From Candidatus Saccharimonadota bacterium (GTDB taxonomy: Bacteria > Patescibacteriota > Saccharimonadia > Saccharimonadales > UBA4665), in NCBI GenBank assembly GCA_025927655.1, contig JAICKY010000008.1:1-36751 (forward strand): 36,751 bases of DNA, read 5' to 3'. Below, piece by piece: positions 1 to 9,200 of this stretch; the stretch's first letter is position 1; each line of letters starts with the position of its first letter. The notes beneath the pieces are model-generated. The model did no database searches, was not told the DNA's origin, and saw nothing but the letters and a program-made list of their open reading frames with translations. Both the position numbers and the translations under genes were made by a program.

Positions 1-1587
1 ATCATCGACACCCCAGGCCATGCTGACTTCTCTGGTGAAGTGGAGCGCACCCTAAACATGGCTGACGGTTGTTTGCTGATCGTCGATGCTCAGGAAGGCC
101 CCATGCCACAGACGAAATTCGTGCTGGAAAAGGCTCTGGAAGCCGAACTGACCCCTATTGTTATTATCAACAAAATCGACAAGCCAGGCAGCCGCATCGC
201 CGAAGTCGAAGATGAACTGGCCGATTTGTTCCTGGAGCTGGCCGTACACGAAGACCAGCTGCATTACCCGGTGTATTACGCGATTGGCCGCGACGGAAAA
301 TCGTGGGCGACGGTACCTGCCGATCCAACGGTAGACGCTACACTCGACCCAGTTTTCGACGCCATTATCGAAAAAATCCCGGCACCAAAGATTGAGATTG
401 ATAAGCCGTTCCAGATGCTGGTAACGGCGCTGGCTTGGGACACGTACAAGGGTAAATATGCCATCGGCCGTATTACTCGCGGTAAGGTCAACCCCGGCGA
501 CCAGGTCGTGCTGTGCAAAAAGGATGGAACCCAGCAAAAGGCTAAAGTCGAACTGGTATTTATGAGCCACGGCGTTTCCAAGTTTGAGGTTCCCGGCGGT
601 GTAGCGGGTGACATCGTGCAGCTTACCGGCATAGCCGACGCCAAAATCGGTGAAACTATAGCCGACGCTAACGAACCGGAAGCGCTGCCGGTTATCGAGG
701 TAGAAGCTCCAACCTTGCGTATTTACCTCGGTCCGAACACCAGCCCGTTCAAGGGTCAGGAAGGTGAATTTAACACTTCTCGCCAGATTAGCGATCGGTT
801 GCAGAAAGAACTGGAAATCAACGTCGGGTTGCAGGTGAGCGATGATGGCATTGGCTTTACGGTTGCTGGCCGTGGGGAATTGCACCTTGGCGTGCTTATC
901 GAAACCATGCGCCGCGAAGGTTTTGAGTTCGAGGTTGGCCGTCCGCAGGTGGTGACACACGAAGAAAACGGCCAGATTATGGAACCAGTCGAAGAGGTGA
1001 TCATCGAAGTGCCGGCAGAACACGTTGGTACGGTGCAGATGGAGCTTGGCCAGCGCCGCGCTACGCTCAAAGAACAATTTGCCAGCCCGAAGGGCGTAAC
1101 CAAACTAGTGTACGAAATGCCTACCCGTGCGCTGCTCGGTATGCGCAACATCCTGCTTACCAACACCAAGGGTACTATTGTCATGAACAGCTTAGTGACA
1201 GGTTCTCAGCCTATGGGCTCTGCGTTGCAGCAGCTGCGCAATGGTGTGCTGATTAGCTTTGAACAAGGTGTTACTACGCCATATGCGTTGCAGAACGCCG
1301 AAGCTCGCGGTATTACGTTTGTGGGTCCGGCCGAAAAGGTTTACGCCGGCCAGATTATTGGTTTGAACACCCGCCAGGAAGATATGGAAATAAACGTTTG
1401 CAAGGCAAAACACCTGACTAACATGCGCTCCAGCTCGTCTGACGGCGTGGTGCAGCTGACTCCACCGACTATCTTTAGCCTGGAACAGTGCCTCGATTTC
1501 ATCGAAAACGATGAACTGCTGGAAGTAACTCCAAAGAACTTACGTCTGCGCAAAAAAGAGCTCGACCCCAAAAAGCGTAAACGCTAA
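1..1587 (+). CDS. typA: Translational GTPase TypA/BipA (5' truncated by window edge)
   Basis: Frame 1 is open from base 1 (IIDTPGHADFSGEVERTLNMADGCLLIVDAQEGPMPQT, the G3 DTPGH motif; NKID G4 motif) through a TypA-like C-terminus ending KKRKR. Confidence 0.93.
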   Translation: MIDTPGHADFSGEVERTLNMADGCLLIVDAQEGPMPQTKFVLEKALEAELTPIVIINKIDKPGSRIAEVEDELADLFLELAVHEDQLHYPVYYAIGRDGKSWATVPADPTVDATLDPVFDAIIEKIPAPKIEIDKPFQMLVTALAWDTYKGKYAIGRITRGKVNPGDQVVLCKKDGTQQKAKVELVFMSHGVSKFEVPGGVAGDIVQLTGIADAKIGETIADANEPEALPVIEVEAPTLRIYLGPNTSPFKGQEGEFNTSRQISDRLQKELEINVGLQVSDDGIGFTVAGRGELHLGVLIETMRREGFEFEVGRPQVVTHEENGQIMEPVEEVIIEVPAEHVGTVQMELGQRRATLKEQFASPKGVTKLVYEMPTRALLGMRNILLTNTKGTIVMNSLVTGSQPMGSALQQLRNGVLISFEQGVTTPYALQNAEARGITFVGPAEKVYAGQIIGLNTRQEDMEINVCKAKHLTNMRSSSSDGVVQLTPPTIFSLEQCLDFIENDELLEVTPKNLRLRKKELDPKKRKR

Positions 1588-1627
1588 ATTGTGTCCAGCA
1601 GATGGTGGCCTAGTGATTGAACCGTAG

Positions 1628-1846
1628 TTAGCGATAAAGTTTGACCATAAGCTCCATTTGTGCTAGTATATAAACATTGTTCGTGTAGGCCACAATGGCG
1701 CTTGCACATGAATCCGGAGTTATTTCGTAGTTCTGCTCACAGGATTCCATAACAATCACAGGCAATATGCCTTTGGCACATTTTGGGCGAATAGCTCCAC
1801 TCCTCATGCCGTCGTACCGCTGGTACGCCTCCATTGCGGGGTTCAC
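1628..1846 (-). CDS. Small hypothetical ORF (72 aa, GTG start)
   Basis: Only an open frame in the typA-helicase intergenic region; no family recognised. Confidence 0.2.
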   Translation of the reverse strand: MNPAMEAYQRYDGMRSGAIRPKCAKGILPVIVMESCEQNYEITPDSCASAIVAYTNNVYILAQMELMVKLYR

Positions 1847-1933
1847 TCTTCATCCCAAACTGCACTCAAATGCATCTCGCCTGAATCCACAGAGTAATAA
1901 CCAACTACAAATAACGTAAAAGGATTTATCTTT

Positions 1934-3136
1934 ATGCCTTCAAACCAACGTCGCGGCTATGCTTACAAAAGCACCCGTTCACCATACGCGCGTCCATCAC
2001 GCCCACAGCGCAACAAGGGCCCAAAGCACGGTCAGTACATCGACCCAGCTAAGTTCGTCAAAGTCGCTAACCCCGTAAAAGCAGAAGACTACGTGCCGAA
2101 GCACAAATTTGCTGATTTTAATATAGACAAGCGCCTGCACGAAAACATTGCTGCCAAAGGCTTCGTAAGCCCTACACCTATCCAGGACCAGACGATTGAA
2201 CTGGGGCTGGAAGGCAAGGACGTTATTGGTATCGCTAACACTGGTACCGGTAAAACAGCTGCGTTCCTGGTACCGATTTTGAATAAATTGATGACTGACC
2301 GCAGTAGCAAGGCGCTTGTTGTCGCTCCAACCCGTGAACTTGCGCAGCAGATTGAAACCGAACGCCGTTACCTGAGTAAGAACGGTGGCGTGTACGGTGC
2401 GCTGCTAATCGGTGGTTCGTCTTATGGTCCGCAACTGCGCGATCTGCGCAGTAACCCGAACATTGTCGTCGGTACGCCTGGCCGCATCAAAGATCACATC
2501 GATCAGCGTTCATTGGACCTCAGCCGCTACAGCATTGTAGTGCTCGACGAAGTTGACCGCATGCTGGACATGGGCTTTGTGAACGACGTAAAAGCACTGC
2601 TGGGCCAGCTGGCTCCAAAGCGCCAGTCATTCTATTTTTCTGCCACTATGGACCAGCGTGTCAGTAGTCTGATCGCTACTTTTTCACCGGATGCCGTTAC
2701 GGTTTCAGTAAAGCAGGGCGATACCAGCAGCAACGTACACCAGGATGTCATTCCATTCACCGACAAGCACAACAAAATCGAAGCATTGCACAACCTGCTT
2801 ATCGAACCGCTTGTTACGAAAAGCATTGTGTTCGAAGCAACTCAGCGCAACGTAGAGCGCTTGGAAGATGACCTGCGGGCCCGCGGTTTCAATGTTGCGG
2901 CTATTCACGGTGGTAAAACACAGGGCCAGCGCAAGCGTGCGCTGGATGCCTTCAAGGAAAACAAAGTTTCAACCTTGATTGCGACCGATGTTGCTGCTCG
3001 CGGCATCGACGTGCCAGATGTATCGCACGTCATCAACTATGGTCTGCCACAGACGTACGAAGATTACACGCACCGTATCGGTCGTGCTGGCCGTGCCGGC
3101 AAAGTCGGCTATGCTCTGACGTTTATCGAACGTTAG
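1934..3136 (+). CDS. DEAD-box ATP-dependent RNA helicase
   Basis: Q motif (PTPIQDQTIE), ANTGTGKTAAF, PTRELAQQ, VLDEVDRMLD, SAT, HRIGRAGR motifs; SD-like aaaaggat upstream. Confidence 0.93.
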   Translation: MPSNQRRGYAYKSTRSPYARPSRPQRNKGPKHGQYIDPAKFVKVANPVKAEDYVPKHKFADFNIDKRLHENIAAKGFVSPTPIQDQTIELGLEGKDVIGIANTGTGKTAAFLVPILNKLMTDRSSKALVVAPTRELAQQIETERRYLSKNGGVYGALLIGGSSYGPQLRDLRSNPNIVVGTPGRIKDHIDQRSLDLSRYSIVVLDEVDRMLDMGFVNDVKALLGQLAPKRQSFYFSATMDQRVSSLIATFSPDAVTVSVKQGDTSSNVHQDVIPFTDKHNKIEALHNLLIEPLVTKSIVFEATQRNVERLEDDLRARGFNVAAIHGGKTQGQRKRALDAFKENKVSTLIATDVAARGIDVPDVSHVINYGLPQTYEDYTHRIGRAGRAGKVGYALTFIER

Positions 3137-3155
3137 AGAGCGCTTCAAAGAACCT

Positions 3156-3187
3156 GAAAAGGAAGTCTAGATCTAGACTTCCTTTTC
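3156..3187. terminator. Bidirectional terminator: 32-bp perfect palindrome between convergent genes
   Basis: gaaaaggaagtctaga|tctagacttccttttc, exact 16+16 inverted repeat with T-rich tails on both strands. Confidence 0.8.
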
Positions 3188-3799
3188 TTTTGCAACGAAG
3201 AATATATGCTGTTTTGTACGTGCGTCGACGGGCTGGTAGGAATAATCTACGACGCGGAAACCATAGTCGGCCAAGGTCTTGGTAAAATCATCCTCGCGCC
3301 AGTACACGAACAAGCGCTCCTCGTGCCGCCCATCTTTGTCGCGTACCTCGAAATCCTCTCCGTCGCCATCCTTTAGTACAATTAATCCAACAGCATTTGG
3401 AACCAGTGTACGGTTGGGGGCGGTAAGGGCTTCACCTATCCGCTGCCTGGGGATGTGTAGCAGTACGTTGCAGGCCCAGAACCCGTCGAATTTTGTTTGT
3501 AGTTTTCCTAGATCGTACACGCTTAAATGCCGAAAGATACCCGCGGGCGTAGTGGCTTGTGCGACGGCAATCATTCCCCTGGATGCATCAGTCCCTGTGT
3601 AGTCATAGCCGGCCTTTATAAGCTCGGCCGCATCGCGTCCACCGCCACAGCCGACTTCGAGGATTTTGCCGGTAGGCAGTAGCTCCTGGAGCTTTTGTAT
3701 TGTCTGCGCCCAGTGGTTTTTTGTATGAGAGGCCGCCCATAAAGGGGCGTTATTGTCGTAATTTTCTATGGTCTTGGCTTCGAGGTCGTCGTGATTCAT
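3173..3799 (-). CDS. Class I SAM-dependent methyltransferase
   Basis: ILEVGCGGGRDAAELIKAGYDYTGTDAS motif I region; likely start MNHDDLEAK at 3799 (longest ORF extends to 3850). Confidence 0.85.
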   Translation of the reverse strand: MNHDDLEAKTIENYDNNAPLWAASHTKNHWAQTIQKLQELLPTGKILEVGCGGGRDAAELIKAGYDYTGTDASRGMIAVAQATTPAGIFRHLSVYDLGKLQTKFDGFWACNVLLHIPRQRIGEALTAPNRTLVPNAVGLIVLKDGDGEDFEVRDKDGRHEERLFVYWREDDFTKTLADYGFRVVDYSYQPVDARTKQHIFFVAKEKEV

Positions 3800-3876
3800 G
3801 GTTCTAGCGTACCGCAAAGTTTCATGTGCTGTTTCAGTAGTCGTAAACAAAATGCTGGTCAGCGGGAGCGATACGG

Positions 3877-3882
3877 TACAAT
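3877..3882 (+). promoter_or_regulatory. -10 box TACAAT, 6 nt before the ATG at 3889 (putative leaderless start)
   Basis: tacggTACAATaggcgtATG. Confidence 0.6.
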
Positions 3883-3888
3883 AGGCGT

Positions 3889-4815
3889 ATGACGACTATA
3901 TATTACAGTCGGGCACGTGATAGGGCGCTCCAGACAATCGAAGCGCCACGTGCTGGCACCTGGGTGTATGTGACTGCACCCGATGATGATGAGCTGGACG
4001 AACTAGCAGCAGCGTACGAACTGGACCGCGATAACCTGGAAGACGCAGTTGATATCTACGAAGCGCCGCGTATCGAAGTGGAAGGCGGGTTGGTATATAT
4101 CTACACTCGGTATTGTTACCCGGAGGGCAAAGAAATTGCCACGGAACCGTTGCTTATTATCTATACTGCCGATCGGCTCATCACCGTTGCTCGTGCCCAG
4201 ACGAGCATTCTCGCGCGCCTAAGCCATGACCAGGTAGAGTTTGTTACCACGCAGCGCACGAAGCTATTGCTGCAAATTTTGGTTGAAATAAACCGTTCGT
4301 ACGAATTGCAGGCGCACAAGGTTTCACGCCGGCTGTTACAGCTTCGCGGGCAAATGCGCCAGTTGCGCTTAACCACGCGGGAATTCGTGGGTATTATTGA
4401 ACTGGAGGAAGACCTGAATGAATTCTTGAGCGCCTTGCAGCCGCAGGCGCTTTTGTTTAAATCGCTGCTGAACGGCAAATACCTGCGGTTATACGAAGAC
4501 GACCGTGATATCGTCGAAGATATCGAGCGCTCTACCAGCGAGCTGATTACCCTGGTGCAGGGCCGTCTGCGAACACTGGTCAACATGCGTCAGGCATACG
4601 ACGCCATCGCTACCACTAACCTGAACGCCACCTTCAAGCGGCTGACTTCGATTGCGATCTTCCTGACCATACCGACAATAATCGGCGGTATATATGGAAT
4701 GAATGTCGGCTTGCCGTTGCAGCACGCGCGTTACGCGTTTTTGTTTGTGCTGGCATTGATTGCGGCTACGAGCGGCGGCATGATTTGGTTCTTTCACCGC
4801 AAAAAATGGTTGTAG
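3889..4815 (+). CDS. corA: CorA-family Mg2+/divalent cation transporter
   Basis: C-terminal YGMNVGLP (GMN motif) followed by a second TM helix; typical length of 308 aa. Confidence 0.9.
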   Translation: MTTIYYSRARDRALQTIEAPRAGTWVYVTAPDDDELDELAAAYELDRDNLEDAVDIYEAPRIEVEGGLVYIYTRYCYPEGKEIATEPLLIIYTADRLITVARAQTSILARLSHDQVEFVTTQRTKLLLQILVEINRSYELQAHKVSRRLLQLRGQMRQLRLTTREFVGIIELEEDLNEFLSALQPQALLFKSLLNGKYLRLYEDDRDIVEDIERSTSELITLVQGRLRTLVNMRQAYDAIATTNLNATFKRLTSIAIFLTIPTIIGGIYGMNVGLPLQHARYAFLFVLALIAATSGGMIWFFHRKKWL

Positions 4816-4834
4816 GCCTGCTATACTGGAGGTA

Positions 4835-5875
4835 ATGCCCACAACTTCTTCGGCGAACTCCTCGTTACGTATTTTTGCGTTCTCCGCCCTAGCCAGTCTG
4901 GCAATTTTGGCAGCCGTATTGTTCGGCTTGGGTGCCGGCGCACTGGTGATCACACTTATTTTGGCCGTGGTCGAAATAACGTTTAGCTTCGACAATGCCA
5001 TCATTAACGCCAAGACGCTCGGCAAGCTGTCGCGCCCGTGGCAAACGGCATTTTTGACCGCCGGTATTTTGGTGGCGATTTTTGGGATGCGCATAGTGTT
5101 CCCGATTGCTATCGTTATGATTACGGCGTCGCTAGGCTGGAACGAAGTCGTGAATTTAGCGCTGCACCATCCGCACCAATACGCCCACCATCTCGAACAG
5201 GCGCATGCCTCTATCGCCGCATATGGCGGTGCGTTTTTGCTGATGTTGGCGCTAACGTTCTTTTTCGATGACGAGCGCCAGGTGCACTGGATCACCGTGC
5301 TGGAACGCCAATTCAGCCGTTTTTCACACTGGTTGGCTGCTCCGGCAGTTGCCGTTTTGCTGATAGTTGGTTTTGCGGCGTTGCCGGCTAACACTCATGG
5401 AGCGAGTACCATTGTGGCCGGCTTGCTCGGTGCCGCTACATACATTTTGCTGCAAACGGTGAGCGGTTTGTTTGAGCGCCTGCAAGGCGGTCGGGCACAG
5501 CAGGCCGGGCAAACGGGTTTAGCGGCACTTATGACGCTGCTTTATCTGGAGGTACTCGATGCTAGTTTTAGCTTTGACGGAGTCATCGGCGCGTTTGCCA
5601 TTACCAGCAACATCGTGCTGATTGCGGCGGGTCTGGGAATCGGAGCTTTGTGGGTGCGTTCGCTGACGGTATTCATGGTGCGCCGCCACACGCTCGGCCG
5701 GTACGCATTTATCGAACACGGCGCGCACTATACCGTGCTGCTTTTGGCAGTTATTTTGTTTGCCAGCACCATTTGGAGTATCTCGGACTATGTTCCTGGA
5801 CTGATCGGAGTGTGTGTCATAGCTGCTTCGATAATCGCCTCGGTGCAGCACCGTCGTAATGTAAGCGGCAGCTAG
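4835..5875 (+). CDS. DUF475 / TerC-like integral membrane protein
   Basis: FSFDNAIINAKTLGKLSRPWQ and second repeat ASFSFDGVIGAFAIT; multi-TM. Confidence 0.85.
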   Translation: MPTTSSANSSLRIFAFSALASLAILAAVLFGLGAGALVITLILAVVEITFSFDNAIINAKTLGKLSRPWQTAFLTAGILVAIFGMRIVFPIAIVMITASLGWNEVVNLALHHPHQYAHHLEQAHASIAAYGGAFLLMLALTFFFDDERQVHWITVLERQFSRFSHWLAAPAVAVLLIVGFAALPANTHGASTIVAGLLGAATYILLQTVSGLFERLQGGRAQQAGQTGLAALMTLLYLEVLDASFSFDGVIGAFAITSNIVLIAAGLGIGALWVRSLTVFMVRRHTLGRYAFIEHGAHYTVLLLAVILFASTIWSISDYVPGLIGVCVIAASIIASVQHRRNVSGS

Positions 5876-5885
5876 CACACAGCAT

Positions 5886-6458
5886 ATGCTCGACTGGCAA
5901 TTTTTGGAGCATGCAGCAGAAGAGGCCGCGCCGCGCTTGCTCGGTTGTCTACTGGTGCGCGAACTGGGTGGCCACCGGTTAATCGGCCGGATCGTGGAGA
6001 CCGAAGCCTACGATCAGACCGATGCAGCTAGCCACAGCTACCACGGCCGCACATCTCGAACGGCTGTTATGTTCGGTCCGGCGGGCCACTTATACGTCTA
6101 TTTTACCTATGGCATGCACTACTGCATGAATGTAGTATGCGGTCCTGCCGGCCACGGTTCCGCAGTGCTTATTCGGGCTATTGAACCTGTAGAGGGCGTG
6201 GAATATATGGTAGAAAACCGCAGTGGTAAGAGTGGTGTGCAGGTCACGAACGGTCCGGCTAAAGTATGCCAGGCGCTGAGCGTAAAAGGCATTTTGAATG
6301 GACACGATTTACGCCAGGCACCGCTGCAGTTAGTGCTACAGCCTGCGGCAACACAAACGGAAATTGTGCAAACTACGCGCATCGGTATTTCTCAGGCCAA
6401 AGACGTTCCATGGCGTTTCTATCTGCGTGACAACGTGTATGTTTCTCAAGCCGGCTAG
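5886..6458 (+). CDS. DNA-3-methyladenine glycosylase (Mpg/AAG family)
   Basis: LLGCLLVRE..GRIVETEAYD..DAASHSYHGRTSRTAVMFGPAGHLYVYFTYGMHYCMNVV. Confidence 0.92.
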   Translation: MLDWQFLEHAAEEAAPRLLGCLLVRELGGHRLIGRIVETEAYDQTDAASHSYHGRTSRTAVMFGPAGHLYVYFTYGMHYCMNVVCGPAGHGSAVLIRAIEPVEGVEYMVENRSGKSGVQVTNGPAKVCQALSVKGILNGHDLRQAPLQLVLQPAATQTEIVQTTRIGISQAKDVPWRFYLRDNVYVSQAG

Positions 6459-6623
6459 TAATCTCATGGCTTGCCAGTTGAAACTATGGTCAATATTTAG
6501 AGACTCAAAAATCAGCTGGACAGTCGCTGCTGGAAGCTAAACAGGCGTTCTGCATGCCCGGCGTCACCATATTTTCAAACAGAGGTAGCTCGTGGTACTA
6601 TCAGGGCATTACGGAGGCGGCTG

Positions 6624-8852
6624 ATGAATGTGCTGAGTGTTGAGCTTAATAATTGTTACGGTATAGGTCATTTTCAATATGACTTTGATTTTTCCGTGCC
6701 AAGCGGACCGCATAGGCACTCTAGTGCAAGTCATTCGCAAACAAACATACTGTATGCGCATAACGGGGTTATGAAGACGTCTTTTGCCAAAACCTTTGAT
6801 GATATCGCACATGGGCAGCTGCCGGTTGACCGTGCGTATGGTCGTACGCCCCACTATAGGATTGACGCTGATGGCGTACCTCTAGATCCGGGGGCAATTT
6901 TTGTTGTACGTGCCGACGGTGAATATTTTGAAACCGAGAAGATGGCAACGCTACTCGCCGATAAACCAAGGCAGCAACGGTATGCCACGATTATGGAGGA
7001 CATCAACACTGCGGTAGAGCAGTTGTTCAAGCATGTGGCCGCTGCAATGGGCATACCGAGAGTGGCCGAGGTTACGAAACGGTTCGATGCGCATTTCGGC
7101 ACCAGTGACAGTACCCGATTAAACAAACTAATAAGCCTGCAGTCTGATGTTGAAAAGGCAAACCTGGATTTTCTTCGAGTAGACTATCGAGTGATTGATG
7201 ACCCTAAGGTTGCAGCGTTCTTGGACAAGCAAGCTACGCATCAGATGCTGCGCAGCTACATCGAAACGTTTGAGGCGCTTATGCAGCAGTCAAAATTTTT
7301 CCAGGACGGTGTTTACGACTACACGAACGCGCAGAATGTCCAAATGGCTATCCAGAAGAACAACTTTATGGCTGATGCGGTTAAAAACCGTGTGGTACTG
7401 GTGGACAAAGAGGGTAAGGAAACCACCGTTTCTACTCCTGACGATCTAGAGAAGGCATACGCCGAAGACAAAAATCGGATATTTAGTGATTTAAAGCTCA
7501 AGGTAGCATACGAGAAGTTTGATAAAGAAATCGGCCATAACGAACAGCTCAGAGATTTTCAAAGGTGGATCAAGCGCAATCAAGATCTAATCCCGCAGCT
7601 GCAAACTCAGGACTTTCTAAAGACCTATACCTGGCATGCACTATTAGCTGACGCCGCGGAACTATATACGGCTGCGGTCGATACCTACGAGTCAAACAAG
7701 ACGGAGCTGAACGCCCTCTATGACGAGTCCGATAAGCTTCAGTCACGCTGGGAGGAGGTTGTAGAGCACTTCAACACTAATTTTAGCGTGCCGTTCGTGG
7801 TCTCTGTAAAAAATAAGAAAGACGTAGTACTGGACCGTACCAAACCAGTATTGGAGTTTACGTTTAGTGATGGGCGCGGCAGCAGTAAATCTATTGATGT
7901 GCGGACGTTAACTAGTGATGTACTGAGCCGTGGCGAATCACGCGCATTATTTATCTTGAGCATTATGTTTGAGATTGAATCCCGTATAATCGACGGTGGC
8001 GAGCATGTGGTGGTATTGGACGATGTGGCCGATTCATTTGATTACAAAAATAAATACGCCATCATCGAATATTTACACAGTCTTTCGGATGAGTCGGTCA
8101 ATGGTATCCACTTGATCGTTATGACGCATAACTTTGATTTCTACCGAGCATTCCGACTGCGGTGTTGGGGCAAAGATCAATGCAAGTCGCGAATTGCGAC
8201 TCGCGACTCGGGCGCGGCTATCACGATGCATGCTGGTGGCAGTATCAATGAATTTGACCGCTTTAAACAAGAGGTTGCCAGAGACGAGAAGGTCTTCCTG
8301 GCAATGATACCTTTTGCGCGTAATCTCAGTGAGTATACCAGGGGTACAGCTGGGAATGATGATTATCAAAAGATGACCAGCTGTCTACATCGCAAATCGG
8401 ACACCAGCGCCATTACGGTGGCCGATGTGGCGGCCGTGTTGAATTCAAATATTCACGGGCTTAACCTTACGGCGTTTATGACCACCGAAAAATATGTGGA
8501 CATGCTGACACGCGTGTTGGCAACTATTGTGAATAATCCTGATGAATCTAAACTGGAAGATAAAATAGTGCTTGCCATAGGCATCAGGATGGAAGCCGAA
8601 AAACATATGCTGGGACGTTTCATAGCAGACGCCAAGCCCTACACGACAACGCCCCGCTCCGTACAAACCGCCTGTTGGTTCCGAGAATATTGTGGCTTCT
8701 ATGGTGTGGCCGATCTTGCCGTTAGCGTGCTGAAGCGAGTGATGATCGCCACTCCGGAATCAATTCACCTCAACTCGTTCATGTACGAACCCATTATGGA
8801 CATGTCAGTGGATGAACTCATAAAGCTCTATACTGATGTGCTCTCACTCTGA
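6624..8852 (+). CDS. RecF/SMC-like (AAA_13-type) ATPase with central coiled-coil and C-terminal extension; candidate defence/DNA-processing ATPase
   Basis: P-loop-like ILYAHNGVMKTSFAKTF; ABC signature-like LSRGESRALFIL; Walker B/D-loop VVVLDDVADSFD; switch His IVMTHNFDF; SD ggagg upstream. Confidence 0.85.
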   Translation: MNVLSVELNNCYGIGHFQYDFDFSVPSGPHRHSSASHSQTNILYAHNGVMKTSFAKTFDDIAHGQLPVDRAYGRTPHYRIDADGVPLDPGAIFVVRADGEYFETEKMATLLADKPRQQRYATIMEDINTAVEQLFKHVAAAMGIPRVAEVTKRFDAHFGTSDSTRLNKLISLQSDVEKANLDFLRVDYRVIDDPKVAAFLDKQATHQMLRSYIETFEALMQQSKFFQDGVYDYTNAQNVQMAIQKNNFMADAVKNRVVLVDKEGKETTVSTPDDLEKAYAEDKNRIFSDLKLKVAYEKFDKEIGHNEQLRDFQRWIKRNQDLIPQLQTQDFLKTYTWHALLADAAELYTAAVDTYESNKTELNALYDESDKLQSRWEEVVEHFNTNFSVPFVVSVKNKKDVVLDRTKPVLEFTFSDGRGSSKSIDVRTLTSDVLSRGESRALFILSIMFEIESRIIDGGEHVVVLDDVADSFDYKNKYAIIEYLHSLSDESVNGIHLIVMTHNFDFYRAFRLRCWGKDQCKSRIATRDSGAAITMHAGGSINEFDRFKQEVARDEKVFLAMIPFARNLSEYTRGTAGNDDYQKMTSCLHRKSDTSAITVADVAAVLNSNIHGLNLTAFMTTEKYVDMLTRVLATIVNNPDESKLEDKIVLAIGIRMEAEKHMLGRFIADAKPYTTTPRSVQTACWFREYCGFYGVADLAVSVLKRVMIATPESIHLNSFMYEPIMDMSVDELIKLYTDVLSL

Positions 8853-8976
8853 AATTAGCATAAGCACTTTATGTACTGTAAATAGTACAATTGCAAACGA
8901 ACCGTAAGCGGCGTAGGCTAATTGTAGTGACATGGGCGGTGATGCACTACTTTACTAGAGCCGCAAGGAGGATTCA

Positions 8977-9186
8977 ATGACCAGAACCCCAGTTACCTCA
9001 TCAGACTTAGTCTCCGTAGGATATGACCCGAGCTCAAAAACTCTAGAAATTGAATTTAAAGAAAGCCGGGTATATCAGTATTACGATGTGCCCGCAGAGA
9101 CATATAGCGGTCTCATGGCAGCTCCTTCTCATGGGAAGTATTTCCACGCTTACATCAAAGATAAATATGACTACCGGGAAGTCTAG
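8977..9186 (+). CDS. KTSC domain-containing small protein
   Basis: VTSSDLVSVGYDPSSKTLEIEFKESRVYQYYDVPAETYSGLMAAPSHGKYFHAYIKDKYDYREV; SD aaggagg. Confidence 0.88.
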   Translation: MTRTPVTSSDLVSVGYDPSSKTLEIEFKESRVYQYYDVPAETYSGLMAAPSHGKYFHAYIKDKYDYREV

Positions 9187-9200
9187 GTTATCCTGGATGT

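Noticed and set aside
52-1077. Long antisense ORFs (also 9188-10207, 4489-5394, 23585-24211, 31726-32442)
   Set aside because: Shadow ORFs opposite strongly supported genes, with composition typical of antisense frames
1628-1846. 72-aa minus-strand ORF as a confident gene
   Set aside because: No recognisable family; kept only as a low-confidence ORF
8853-8923. 71-nt unit with 7-bp ends resembling a tRNA
   Set aside because: No GGTTCRA T-loop consensus on either strand and the anticodon-like loop has the wrong size
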